From assembly GCA_002419385.1 (NCBI GenBank), contig DIFZ01000046.1:124001-188000 (forward strand): DNA of 64,000 nucleotides. The letters are read 5' to 3'. This document shows positions 45,914 to 54,944 of the stretch, piece by piece (the stretch's first letter is position 1; each line of letters starts with the position of its first letter). Below the pieces are notes generated by a model that was given only the letters and a program-made list of their open reading frames with translations, was not told the origin of the DNA and searched no databases. Both the position numbers and the translations under genes were made by a program. The DNA comes from Geobacter sp. UBA5735 (GTDB lineage Bacteria; Desulfobacterota; Desulfuromonadia; Geobacterales; Geobacteraceae).

Positions 45914-46837
45914 TTACAGCTCTTCGGGGGTGAATGCCACCACTTCGTCGATCGACGTCGCACCCAACAGCAGCATGACGAGACGGTCGAGCCCCAGCGC
46001 GATTCCTGCCGACGGCGGCATGTCTGCAAGATCCCTGAGGAACTTTTCCGGCAGCGGATGGCCGTGCTTTCCCCGGTCGATGCGCAGGTTCCGTTCTTTG
46101 GCGAAACGTTCCCGCTGCTCCTCAGGATCGCTCAACTCGGAATAGGCATTGGCGAGCTCAATCCCTCCGATATAGAGCTCAAAGCGCTCCGCGACGCTCG
46201 GGTCTCCCGGTTTCAGTCGTGCCAGCGAACCCCTCTGTGCAGGATATTCAACCAGGAACACAGGTTTATCCAGGCCCAGTCGCGGTTCTATGTCCCGTAC
46301 CATGATCTCGTCGAACAGGTCGCGGTCCAGGGCCTCTTCCATCACCATTCCCCCATAACATTCGAAAGCCTGCCGGACGGTCAGCGTTTCCCAAGGGCTG
46401 TCTAAGGATATCCTCCCCCCTGCGTGGAGAAGTCGCCCGGGCGTTCCCGCAGCGCCAGCCGCAGCGGCAACCAGTCCTTCGCAATCGTGCATCAGGGCGG
46501 TATAGTCCGCATGGGAGCGGTACCATTCGAGCATGGCGAATTCCGGAAGGTGCAGCCTGCCCCGTTCGCCATCCCTCCAACAGTGGCATATCTGGTATAT
46601 CTGTTCGAAACCGGCGGCAAGCATCCTTTTCATGCAGATTTCAGGAGATGGCTGGAGGAACCATGTGCCTGATGGCATCACATCGATGTTGCACTCCGGA
46701 ATGGGGGTTGGAATGCGGCAGGGTGTGTCGACTTCCAGGAATCCCTGCCGGGAGAAAAAGAGGCGGACTGCCGAGAGGATCAGCGCCCGGGAGCGGAGAC
46801 GCTGCTGCCGGGCTGCCGGAAAGGGGGAGTGCTTCAC
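45914..46837 (-). CDS. epmA: Elongation factor P--(R)-beta-lysine ligase EpmA
   Basis: A 307-residue lysyl-tRNA-synthetase paralogue without the anticodon-binding domain. Class II synthetase motif 2 (WRDGERGRLHLPEF) and motif 3 (GIALGLDRLVMLLLG) are intact. It attaches (R)-beta-lysine to a lysine of EF-P. Translation starts at a GTG four bases after the efp stop, with AAGGA upstream, so efp and epmA form one operon, convergent with epmB. Confidence 0.93.
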   Translation of the reverse strand: MKHSPFPAARQQRLRSRALILSAVRLFFSRQGFLEVDTPCRIPTPIPECNIDVMPSGTWFLQPSPEICMKRMLAAGFEQIYQICHCWRDGERGRLHLPEFAMLEWYRSHADYTALMHDCEGLVAAAAGAAGTPGRLLHAGGRISLDSPWETLTVRQAFECYGGMVMEEALDRDLFDEIMVRDIEPRLGLDKPVFLVEYPAQRGSLARLKPGDPSVAERFELYIGGIELANAYSELSDPEEQRERFAKERNLRIDRGKHGHPLPEKFLRDLADMPPSAGIALGLDRLVMLLLGATSIDEVVAFTPEEL

Positions 46838-46841
46838 GCCG

Positions 46842-47405
46842 TTATTCCTTGACCCTCGTGGAATACTCCCCGGTACGTGTATCGATGGTGATCAGTTCGC
46901 CTTCTTCGATGAAAGGCGGAACACGCAGGACATAGCCCGTTTCCACGGTGGCAGGCTTGGAGTCGCTTCCCGTGGTGTCACCCTTGAGCCAGGGGTCGGT
47001 CTGGGTGACGCGCAAGTTGACGAAATTGGGGGTAGTGATGCCGATCGGTTTTTCCTTGAACATAAGCACTTCGACTTCCAGGTTGTCTATGAGAAAGTTC
47101 CTGGCGTCGCCGATGGAATCTTCGCTGATGCCGATCTGCTCATAGCTCTGGTTGTCCATGAACGTGTAGTTGGTGTCTTCCTTGTAGAGATACTGCATGG
47201 TTCTTTCTTCGAGATGTGCGGGCTCAAAGGTCTCGCCGGACCGGTAGGTCCTGTCCAGGGTCGAACCGTTGATCATGTTCTTCATTTTGGTGCGGTAGAG
47301 GGCCTGACCCTTGCCGGGCTTGGCAAATTCGAAGAACGTGACGATGTATGGATCACCGTCAAGGGTGATCTTGAGACCCTTGCGCAAATCTGCAACTGTG
47401 TACAT
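46842..47405 (-). CDS. efp: Translation elongation factor P
   Basis: 187 residues, three beta-barrel domains. Lys32 in KPGKGQA is at the place that EpmA modifies in E. coli (Lys34), and the loop sequence is of the beta-lysylation type instead of the arginine type. EF-P rescues ribosomes stalled at proline runs. The open frame extends upstream, but MYTVADLRKGL after AAGGA is the correct start. Confidence 0.95.
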   Translation of the reverse strand: MYTVADLRKGLKITLDGDPYIVTFFEFAKPGKGQALYRTKMKNMINGSTLDRTYRSGETFEPAHLEERTMQYLYKEDTNYTFMDNQSYEQIGISEDSIGDARNFLIDNLEVEVLMFKEKPIGITTPNFVNLRVTQTDPWLKGDTTGSDSKPATVETGYVLRVPPFIEEGELITIDTRTGEYSTRVKE

Positions 47406-47530
47406 GAGTATGGTTCCTTTGCAATGGATTTCGACGCTGTTGCGCGGCGTTCCTGTTTGACGGCACCGTCGCACGTCCCTGTTCGGAAAAAATCGGAAGC
47501 GCGTTTCGTCGATAGTTGTCGAACTGCTCT

Positions 47531-47559
47531 ATATAACCCGAAGGGTGTCATTTTGTTAA
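47531..47559 (-). promoter_or_regulatory. Promoter of efp-epmA
   Basis: On the minus strand TTAACA (47554-47559), 17 bases, TTATAT (47531-47536), giving a leader of about 120 bases. The rest of the gap to infA (47560-47799) holds no gene I can support. Confidence 0.5.
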
Positions 47560-47799
47560 GAGAAAAATGCGCTGCACTGCCGGGTGCGCGGCGCTGTCGC
47601 ATGCATATTTCGAAGCGCTGTTCTTGCTGGTGCAGTTGCTCAGTTTCCCGGCCACTTTGCCGGTTTTTGCGTTTCACGTGGGCCTGAGGGCACGTGCTCT
47701 TGCACGTTGCCGAAAGGCGTCCGGCAGTCTGGGGTGTTCTTTCAGCGGTAGAAAAGGGGGAGGAAGCGGGGGCTGAGAGATTCCGGGAGGTGTGACCGG

Positions 47800-48018
47800 C
47801 TATTTCGAACGGTAGGTTATGCGTCCCCTGGACAAATCATAGGGCGACAGTTCGACGGTCACCTTGTCTCCGGGGAGAATTTTTATGAAAAACTTCCTCA
47901 TTTTGCCCGAAATGTGGGCCAGCACTATGTGCTCGTTTTCCAGCTTGACGCGGAACATTGCATTGGGAAGCGGTTCCACCACGGTTCCTTCTACTTCGAT
48001 TGCTTCTTCTTTCTTCAT
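47800..48018 (-). CDS. infA: Translation initiation factor IF-1
   Basis: A 72-residue S1-like OB-fold protein ([19 protein letters not shown], then [19 protein letters not shown]) that binds the ribosomal A site during initiation. An AGGAG site lies six bases upstream of the ATG. It stands alone, between the efp operon and the divergent aldehyde dehydrogenase gene. Confidence 0.96.
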   Translation of the reverse strand: MKKEEAIEVEGTVVEPLPNAMFRVKLENEHIVLAHISGKMRKFFIKILPGDKVTVELSPYDLSRGRITYRSK

Positions 48019-48073
48019 GAAAACTCCTGTGAGGCTTGATGTTCCGCGGTAAGCGGATAGCAGTGCCTTTCAG

Positions 48074-48102
48074 TATATAGTCGGATTCGATAAAAAATGC
48101 AA
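48074..48102 (-). promoter_or_regulatory. Promoter of infA
   Basis: On the minus strand TTGCAT (48097-48102), 17 bases, TATATA (48074-48079), about 55 bases upstream of infA. Confidence 0.5.
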
Positions 48103-48209
48103 GGTGTTTTAGGCTGTTTCATAGGGTTTGCTGCGAGGGCGCCCATCGTTGCGAGGATTGGAGTGTCTGGTAGTATGTGAAGTGGGAACTGCGTCCCTGG
48201 AGGTGTCAA

Positions 48210-49697
48210 ATGTCCATTGCAGTGCGTAACCTTGTTGGCGGTGAATGGCACGATGCGACGACGGGCGAGGTGTTCGAGAGAAGAAACCCCGCTGACATGC
48301 AGGAGGTCGTGTCTGCTGCTCCCCTTTCCGGCCGTGCGGAAGTGGATGGTGCCGTCGAGGCTGCCCGCGCCGCCTTTCCCGGATGGAGGCTCATGCCCGC
48401 ACCGAAACGGGGTGAGATTCTTTTCCGGGCCGCTGAGCTGCTGGTGCGCCGCAAAAACGCCATGGGCCAAATGGTTACGCGCGAGATGGGCAAGGTCCTC
48501 TCCGAGGGACTGGGAGACGTGCAGGAGGCAATCGACATGGCGTTCTACATGGCCGGCGAAGGGCGGCGGCTGTGCGGTGAGACCGTGCCGTCGGAATTGC
48601 CGGACAAGGATTGCAAGAGCGTCCGCGAACCTCATGGCGTCATGGCACTCATCACGCCGTGGAATTTCCCGGCTGCCATTCCGGCCTGGAAACTGTTCCC
48701 CGCGCTGATATGCGGCAACACCGTGGTGCTCAAACCCTCATCCTGCACGCCTGCCTGTGCCGCCATGCTGGTGGAGGCGCTCGTTGAAGCCGGGATCCCG
48801 CCGGGTGTGGTGAACCTGCTCCACGGAGCCGGAGAGGTGGTGGGCGAGTATCTTGCGATTCATCCCGGGGTCGATGCCGTTTCCTTCACCGGATCATGTG
48901 CCGCAGGGGAGCGTCTCGAACGGATGCTGGGCCGCCTGCACCGTCCCATGGCTGCGGAAATGGGAGGGAAGAATGCCATAATCGTCATGGATGACGCTGA
49001 TCTCAAGCTGGCGTTGGAAGGTGTTTTGTGGGGCGGGTTCGGCACGAGCGGCCAGCGCTGCACGGCGGCGAGCAGGGTTGTCGTGCACGAAAAAGTCCAT
49101 GATCTGTTCCTGGAAAAGCTGGTTGCTGCCGCCGGCCGGCTCCGGCTCGGTGACGGCCTGAAAAAGGAGACGGATGTCGGGCCGGTCGTCAACGAACAGC
49201 AGTTGAACAGGGTCCTGGAATACATCAAGGTGGGCCGGGACGAAGGCGCGCGTCTGGCCATCGGCGGCACGAGGGCCGAATCGGGCAGCCTTTCTCAAGG
49301 CTTCTTCATCGAGCCCTCTGTGTTCGCGGACGTCGTACCAGCCATGCGAATCGCACAAGAGGAGATATTCGGCCCGGTAGTGTCGGTTCTGCGCTGTTGC
49401 GGCATTGATGAAGCGATAGCGATAGTCAACGATGTCCGGTTCGGACTTTCGGCTTCAGTCTACAGCAGGGACGTGAACATAACGGCACGGGCCGAGAGAG
49501 ATCTCCAGACAGGACTCGTCTATATCAATGCCTCGACCATCGGCGCGGAGATCCAGCTTCCCTTCGGCGGATGGAAGCATTCCGGCTCATGCCATCCCGA
49601 AGCCGGCGGAAGGGGGGGAGCGCTTGAGTTCTACAGCAGGGTGAAAGTCGTCTATCGCGATTTCAGCGGCAGGCTGCAGAAGGCGCAGATAGATTGA
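48210..49697 (+). CDS. NAD(P)-dependent aldehyde dehydrogenase
   Basis: 495 residues with the ALDH signatures: Asn152 in TPWN, catalytic Glu250 in AEMGGKN and catalytic Cys284 in GQRCTAASR. The C-terminal INASTIGAEIQLPFGGWKHSG resembles dehydrogenases of semialdehydes such as 2-oxoglutarate semialdehyde, but the substrate cannot be read from sequence. TGGAGGTG precedes the ATG. The next gene is a class III aminotransferase, which fits an amine or omega-amino-acid oxidation pair. Confidence 0.88.
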   Translation: MSIAVRNLVGGEWHDATTGEVFERRNPADMQEVVSAAPLSGRAEVDGAVEAARAAFPGWRLMPAPKRGEILFRAAELLVRRKNAMGQMVTREMGKVLSEGLGDVQEAIDMAFYMAGEGRRLCGETVPSELPDKDCKSVREPHGVMALITPWNFPAAIPAWKLFPALICGNTVVLKPSSCTPACAAMLVEALVEAGIPPGVVNLLHGAGEVVGEYLAIHPGVDAVSFTGSCAAGERLERMLGRLHRPMAAEMGGKNAIIVMDDADLKLALEGVLWGGFGTSGQRCTAASRVVVHEKVHDLFLEKLVAAAGRLRLGDGLKKETDVGPVVNEQQLNRVLEYIKVGRDEGARLAIGGTRAESGSLSQGFFIEPSVFADVVPAMRIAQEEIFGPVVSVLRCCGIDEAIAIVNDVRFGLSASVYSRDVNITARAERDLQTGLVYINASTIGAEIQLPFGGWKHSGSCHPEAGGRGGALEFYSRVKVVYRDFSGRLQKAQID

Positions 49698-49752
49698 TGG
49701 ATTCCGTTTGTTCTGCAGAAAGAACGCTACCTATTCTCAGGGGGAGATTGAC

Positions 49753-51039
49753 ATGGAGCATTCAGCTGAGCTGGTGAGGAGATCGGAGCGGGTTTTCACC
49801 CCGGCACTCCACCTCTACTATCCCGTAGCAGTTGCCAGCGGCCGCGGAACCTGCGTCTTAAGCGCTGATGGAAAACACTACCTGGATTTTTCTTCAGGTC
49901 TTGCGGTGCTCAATATCGGGCACAATCATCCCCGTGTGGTAGCGGCTGCGCGAAAGCAGATGGAGAGCCTGATCCATACGGGCGGCATCTACTACAACGA
50001 GACCACGGTTGCTGCAGCGGAAAAGCTGGTTTCGATCACCCCAGCTGGCCTCGACATGCTGTTCTTCAGCAATTCCGGCGCTGAAGCGGTCGAGGGAGCC
50101 ATCAAGCTGGCGCGCTTTGTCACGGAAAGGCAGGGTATCATCTCTTTCACCCGGGCGTTTCACGGCAGGACACTGGGAGCGCTGTCGGTAACCACAAGTT
50201 CTGCCGCGTACCGTCGTCGATACCACCCCTTGTTGCCGTCGGTTTATCAGGTCCCCTATCCCTACTGTTTCCGCTGCCCCTATCGCCAGTCCTCCGACCG
50301 TTGTGACCTGTGCTGTCTCCACGAACTGGAGGAAACTCTCAAACACCGTATTCCCGCCGAGGAAACAGCTGCCGTGCTGATCGAGCCCTTCCTGGGCGAA
50401 GGCGGCTATTTTCCCGCGCCGGCAACCTTCCTCAAGGCTCTGAGAAAGCTGTGCGACCGCCACGGCATCCTGCTGATCTTCGACGAAGTGCAGTCGGGCA
50501 TGGGGCGCACCGGGCGCTGGTTCGCAGCCGACCATGCCGGGGTGGTGCCCGACGTCATGGCGGTTGCCAAGGGGATCGCTTCCGGTTTCCCGCTTTCGGC
50601 TGTGGTGGCCAGGCGCTCAGTCATGGAAAAGTGGCCTTCCGGCGCCCATGGCACCACCTTCGGCGGCAATCCCGTTTCCTGCGCCGCTTCCCTAGCAACG
50701 GTTGACGCCATAACCGAAGAGGGACTGCTGGCAACGGCCCTGGGGCGCGGAACAGCCCTCTTGGAACGTCTGAACCAAACGATCGGCTGCCATCCCCTGG
50801 TGGGCCAGGTTCGGGGCTTCGGCTACATGGTGGGGATCGAGTTCGTTACCTGTGATGGCTTCCCGAACGGTTCCGCCTGCGAAGAGGTCCTTGCCCATTG
50901 CCTGAAAAGGGGGGTGATCCTGATCGGTTGCGGTCCCGAGCGGCATGTCATACGCTTCATTCCACCCCTCAACGTATCGGAAGAGGAACTGGAATCTGTG
51001 TTGGCCATTCTGGAGGAGGGGGTCTCGGCACTCTCATGA
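49753..51039 (+). CDS. Class III PLP-dependent aminotransferase
   Basis: 428 residues of the GABA/acetylornithine aminotransferase family, with the PLP Lys273 in AVAKGIASGFP and Asp244 in IFDEVQSGMGRTG. Between residues 170 and 190 it carries a cysteine-rich stretch (Cys172, 175, 184, 187, 188), seen in a subset of these enzymes and possibly metal-binding. The substrate could be GABA, acetylornithine or another omega-amino acid. GGGGAG precedes the ATG; the stop overlaps the next gene. Confidence 0.87.
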   Translation: MEHSAELVRRSERVFTPALHLYYPVAVASGRGTCVLSADGKHYLDFSSGLAVLNIGHNHPRVVAAARKQMESLIHTGGIYYNETTVAAAEKLVSITPAGLDMLFFSNSGAEAVEGAIKLARFVTERQGIISFTRAFHGRTLGALSVTTSSAAYRRRYHPLLPSVYQVPYPYCFRCPYRQSSDRCDLCCLHELEETLKHRIPAEETAAVLIEPFLGEGGYFPAPATFLKALRKLCDRHGILLIFDEVQSGMGRTGRWFAADHAGVVPDVMAVAKGIASGFPLSAVVARRSVMEKWPSGAHGTTFGGNPVSCAASLATVDAITEEGLLATALGRGTALLERLNQTIGCHPLVGQVRGFGYMVGIEFVTCDGFPNGSACEEVLAHCLKRGVILIGCGPERHVIRFIPPLNVSEEELESVLAILEEGVSALS

Positions 51040-52373
51040 AAAGGGAGCGTATCATCATCATGGGGGCGGCCGGCCGCGACTTCCACAACTTCAACGTCTG
51101 CTATCGCGACGACTCAGGAGTTCGGGTCATCGCCTTTACCGCTGCCCAGATCCCCTTCATAGCGAACCGGCGCTATCCCGCAGCTCTGGCAGGCAACCTC
51201 TACCCGCGGGGAATTCCCATCTGCGGGGAGGAATTGCTGCCCGGGCTTATCCAGCGACATCGTGTTGATCGGGTGGTTTTCGCGTACAGCGACATCTCGT
51301 ATGACGAGCTCATGCACAGGGCGTCGATGATCCTTGCCTGCGGGGCGGATTTCACGCTTTCCGGACCGCGGTCGACCATGCTGAAGAGCAGAAAGCCGGT
51401 GATTTCGGTCTGCGCGGTCAGGACCGGGTGCGGGAAGAGCCAGGTTACCCGTTACCTCTGCCATGTCCTGCGGGAGAAGGGGGTGGCGCCGGTTGTGGTG
51501 CGGCATCCCATGCCGTACGGTGAGCTGCGGCGCCAGGAGGTGGAGCGGTTTTCCCGCAACGAAGACCTGTCGCTGTACCGTTGCAGCATAGAGGAGCGGG
51601 AAGAATACGAACCGCTGATCGATACCGGCGCCATAGTGTACGCGGGAATCGACTACAAGAAAATTTTGCACCGCGCGGAAGCCGAGGGCGACGTCATTGT
51701 CTGGGACGGCGGCAACAATGACTTCCCTTTCTTTGTTCCCGATCTGGAGATCGTCATCGCAGACCCGCTGCGTTTCGGGGATGAAACGGGATATTTCCCG
51801 GGTGAGGTTAACCTGCGGCGAGCCCATTTCGCTGTGATAAACAAGAGCAATACCGTCGTACGTGCCGTTTGCGACGCACTCGAAAGCAGAATACGCTCCC
51901 TGAATCCTTCCGCAACCGTATTCAGGACTGATTCACTGCTGAGGCTTTCCGAGCCGGATCAGATCCGTGACAGATCGGTGCTCGTCATCGAGGACGGCCC
52001 TTCCATCACCCATGGGGGCCTCCCCTCAGGCGCAGGCTATGCGGCGGCGATCCAGTTCGGAGCCCGGGAAATCATCGATCCCCGACCCTTTGCGGCAGGG
52101 TCCATCAAGGAGACGTATGCCGCCTACCCCCACATCAGCCGCGTTTTACCCGCAATGGGGTACAGCAGCGCCCAGATCGCGGATCTCAAGCAGACAGTCG
52201 AAAGGGTGCCGTGCGAACTGGTGGTGTCTGCTACGCCGATCGACCTCAACAGCCTGTTTCCTGTTTCAAAACCCGTGGTGCGCGTTTATTACGATATCGG
52301 CGAAGGCGCCGGGGCACCACTTAAAAGAAATGTCTTGCATTTTCTTGCGCAAAAAGGTCTAAAAATACAGTAA
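51036..52373 (+). CDS. Cyclic 2,3-diphosphoglycerate synthetase-like GTPase (COG2403)
   Basis: 445 residues: an N-terminal Rossmann-like region (IIIMGAAGRDFHNFN) and a P-loop RTGCGKSQ near 129-136, as in COG2403. The family is called predicted GTPase or cyclic 2,3-diphosphoglycerate synthetase, but it is not the archaeal enzyme in a demonstrated way. The start overlaps the aminotransferase stop as ATGA, so it is translationally coupled and likely works with it. Its true reaction is unknown. Confidence 0.75.
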   Translation: MKRERIIIMGAAGRDFHNFNVCYRDDSGVRVIAFTAAQIPFIANRRYPAALAGNLYPRGIPICGEELLPGLIQRHRVDRVVFAYSDISYDELMHRASMILACGADFTLSGPRSTMLKSRKPVISVCAVRTGCGKSQVTRYLCHVLREKGVAPVVVRHPMPYGELRRQEVERFSRNEDLSLYRCSIEEREEYEPLIDTGAIVYAGIDYKKILHRAEAEGDVIVWDGGNNDFPFFVPDLEIVIADPLRFGDETGYFPGEVNLRRAHFAVINKSNTVVRAVCDALESRIRSLNPSATVFRTDSLLRLSEPDQIRDRSVLVIEDGPSITHGGLPSGAGYAAAIQFGAREIIDPRPFAAGSIKETYAAYPHISRVLPAMGYSSAQIADLKQTVERVPCELVVSATPIDLNSLFPVSKPVVRVYYDIGEGAGAPLKRNVLHFLAQKGLKIQ

Positions 52374-52414
52374 CCTTTTCTCAATATTGTTTCCCGTGAG
52401 GACGTCGCCGCACC

Positions 52415-52792
52415 ATGAACTCATGCATCAGACGCAGAGAACTGCCGAATGGGCTGGTCATAACCATTTTTGACACGACCCGCCGCTATTATGAAGATTA
52501 TCATCTCGTCCGCCTGGAAGTGGTCTGTGAAACAGCGGTGCGACGTGAATACTTCGAGAGCCCCGACGATTTTTCCGCTGCCGTCGGAGTGTTGGGGGAG
52601 ACCGCGGTCTATCGGAAGACCGTCGAAAAAATGGGCGTGCCGTATGATGAAATCGGCCAGGCCCGCGATCAACTCGTGCATGGTATCGAAAGCACTTGCA
52701 GCGGTTATTTTGCCAGGGAATCCTTTCCGCGCAAACTCGTCCTGTCGGAGTTGGCCAAGGCGCGGGACAAGAGCAGGCGGTCACCATGCTGA
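52415..52792 (+). CDS. Conserved hypothetical protein, 125 aa
   Basis: A soluble, charged alpha/beta protein with no recognised domain; it begins MNSCIRRRELPNGL and ends in a basic tail. The seven-base overlap with the following methyltransferase gene, and its place 41 bases after the GTPase gene, argue for expression as part of the operon. No strong ribosome site is visible. Possible functions are not inferable from sequence alone. Confidence 0.6.
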   Translation: MNSCIRRRELPNGLVITIFDTTRRYYEDYHLVRLEVVCETAVRREYFESPDDFSAAVGVLGETAVYRKTVEKMGVPYDEIGQARDQLVHGIESTCSGYFARESFPRKLVLSELAKARDKSRRSPC

Positions 52793-54126
52793 GCGGTTCG
52801 GAGCAGGGTGGCGGAACGTTGGTCACCGTCGAAAAGCTGGCATTCGGCGGTTCAGGTATCGGGAGGGTGGACGGCAAGGTCTGCTTCATACCCTTCACGG
52901 CTCCGGGTGACCGGTGCCGTGTCGAGATACATGCCGAGAAGAAATCCTACAGCGAGGGGGCACTCCTGGAGTGCATGGCTCCGTCACCTGCTCGAGTGAC
53001 ACCTCCCTGCGGTGTTTTCGGAGAGTGCGGCGGCTGCTTCTGGCAACACATACGGTACAGTGCCCAACTGGCAGCGAAACAGCAGATTTTTGTGGAAATG
53101 CTGTCCCGCTCGGTCCCCGTGGCGCCCGATGTCTTCCTGCCTGCCGTGCCTGCGCCCATGCCTTACGGGTATCGCTCGCGGGTGCAGTTCAAGCTCCGGA
53201 GCGTCACTGGCAAGCTCAAATTCGGCTTCTATCGCCGGGGATCCCATTATGTAATCGATCTGCCGGGGAAATGCCACATAGCCTGTAACGTAATAAACCT
53301 GATCAGGGAAGAGCTGTGCCGGATGCTGGAACGTTTTCCCGAACCGGACAAGCTGCCCCAGATCGATGTCGCGGCGGGAGAAAGCAGCGGCTTGCTGCTT
53401 CTTTTCCATTACATCGGTGAAAACCGTACGGGCATTGCTGCATGGCTTGGGGAGACGGTTCCCGGTTGTGCCGGAGTAACCGGCGTGTTCCTTCAGTGCG
53501 GCAGAAAATCGTCACTGCTGCGTATCTGGGGAGATGAACGGGTAGCATACCGGGTGCCGACGGCTGTCGTTGAGAGTTTGCCGGACATGGAGCTTGCGTT
53601 TCGCTGCGGCGGTTTTTCTCAGGTCAATTACGGCCAGAACCGGGCGATGATCCGAACCGTGCTGGACTGGGCGGCGCTGAAAGGGCGCGAGCGGATCCTT
53701 GATCTCTATTGCGGCAACGGCAATTTCTCTCTCCCGATCTCCCGGTCATGCGCAGAAATAATCGGCGTGGAGGAGTATGGCGACTCCATCGAAGATGCTG
53801 TGTTCAATGCGAGAAGCAACGATGTCCAGAATGCCCGTTTCATTGCAAGGGATACGGACGGAGGTCTCCGTGAACTGATCGCCCGGGGAGAACGTTTCCA
53901 CCTGGTTCTGCTGGATCCGCCCAGAACGGGCGCCCGGGAGGCAGTCCACCTCATACCGGCTCTGGAACCGGAAAAAATCATCTATGTCTCCTGCGACCCT
54001 GCAACACTGGCGCGTGACCTGGCAATTCTCCACGGTAAAGGCTACCGGGTAGCCGCCAGCCGCCCGATCGACATGTTTCCCCAGACCTACCACATAGAAA
54101 GCGTTACCCTTCTCACGAAAGTCTGA
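52786..54126 (+). CDS. rlmD: 23S rRNA (uracil-5-)-methyltransferase, RlmD/RumA family
   Basis: 446 residues: N-terminal TRAM domain (about 8-65), an Fe-S cluster region with Cys75, Cys81 and Cys84 in CGVFGECGGC, and a SAM-binding Rossmann domain with DLYCGNGNF and the catalytic VSCDPATLARDL near residue 410. It methylates uracil C5 in 23S rRNA; which site (U1939 or U747) is unknown. The start overlaps the previous gene. Confidence 0.87.
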   Translation: MLSGSEQGGGTLVTVEKLAFGGSGIGRVDGKVCFIPFTAPGDRCRVEIHAEKKSYSEGALLECMAPSPARVTPPCGVFGECGGCFWQHIRYSAQLAAKQQIFVEMLSRSVPVAPDVFLPAVPAPMPYGYRSRVQFKLRSVTGKLKFGFYRRGSHYVIDLPGKCHIACNVINLIREELCRMLERFPEPDKLPQIDVAAGESSGLLLLFHYIGENRTGIAAWLGETVPGCAGVTGVFLQCGRKSSLLRIWGDERVAYRVPTAVVESLPDMELAFRCGGFSQVNYGQNRAMIRTVLDWAALKGRERILDLYCGNGNFSLPISRSCAEIIGVEEYGDSIEDAVFNARSNDVQNARFIARDTDGGLRELIARGERFHLVLLDPPRTGAREAVHLIPALEPEKIIYVSCDPATLARDLAILHGKGYRVAASRPIDMFPQTYHIESVTLLTKV

Positions 54127-54488
54127 ACTGATTTTAGGAGAGATATTTGCAAGCTCACACATGGCCGCCTTCATCGGCAGCCAAGAGAGCAGAACATTTC
54201 ATTTGCCATGTAACGGCGTAATGTAAAACTTTGTTTGAGGTGCGACAGGAAAACAGGCCATGGGGGACAGGATGGCTCGGGTCGGGTCGCATGTCGAAAC
54301 TGTGCGGACAAGTGTATCAATTTTGGCTGCATACTGATCAATTTTGATGAAACCGGCTCTTGCCGCCGGCAAGGTTGAGCGTCACATGACCGGTAGAGCG
54401 GCAGGGCTGCCTGACAGTTGTCACTTTCCATTGCTTTGAGTGGATTTGCATATGCATGCTGCAGTTAACCAGGACTGGAGGAAACACG
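54127..54488. other. Intergenic stretch upstream of the IHF-like gene
   Basis: No gene seen. Two direct copies of ATCAATTTTG (54316-54325 and 54337-54346) are spaced 21 bases apart, about two helical turns, and could be an operator. CTTGCC-GCC-GGCAAG (around 54359-54373) is a small hairpin. No clear promoter hexamers were found before the gene. Confidence 0.4.
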
Positions 54489-54764
54489 ATGAACAAATCA
54501 GAGCTTATCGAAGCCCTTGCCGAGAGGAAAAACCTTTCATTCAAGAAGGCTGAGGATATCATCAACACCATTTTCGATGCGATGTCCAATGCTCTGCATG
54601 TGGGTGAAAGGATAGAGATAAGAGGTTTCGGCAGCTTTGTGATCAAGCATTACAAGCCCTATGTGGGCAGAAACCCCAAAACCGGCGAAGCCATAACGGT
54701 CAAGCCGAAAAAGCTCCCTTTCTTCAAGGTCGGCAAGGAGCTGAAGGAAAAGGTCGACAATTAG
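54489..54764 (+). CDS. ihfB: DNA-bending protein, IHF beta/HU family
   Basis: 91 residues with the family signature ERIEIRGFGSF and GRNPKTGEA, closer to IHF beta than to HU. It bends DNA sharply at specific sites as a heterodimer with IhfA, which is not in the window. GGAGG lies seven bases upstream of the ATG; the longer frame upstream is not supported. A TTTCCATCCGG-type hairpin follows immediately after the stop. Confidence 0.88.
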   Translation: MNKSELIEALAERKNLSFKKAEDIINTIFDAMSNALHVGERIEIRGFGSFVIKHYKPYVGRNPKTGEAITVKPKKLPFFKVGKELKEKVDN

Positions 54765-54790
54765 TTTCCATCCGGAGTTTCCGGATGTTT
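54764..54790 (+). terminator. TTTCCATCCGG-type hairpin after ihfB
   Basis: CATCCGG-AGTTT-CCGGATG (54769-54787) followed by TTT, directly at the ihfB stop codon. It works as a short terminator and also shares the TTTCCATCCGG end (54765-54775) of the elements at 9696 and 42773. Confidence 0.5.
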
Positions 54791-54944
54791 GCCGATTGAT
54801 TTCCTGCTGGAAGCGGTTTTGTCCGGCTCGGCCTCCGGTCCCGCCTTTGCGGGCGGCAGCCGCAGTTCAACCCGGTGAGGCTGCGGCGCCGTATCCCACG
54901 GCACTTCCCAGTATTCCCACCAGACTTCCCGGAGCCTGAGGCGT

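Noticed and set aside
47648..47668. CCGGC-CACTTT-GCCGG followed by TTTTT on the plus strand
   Set aside because: No plus-strand transcript is expected to reach it; could terminate antisense RNA, but nothing supports that.
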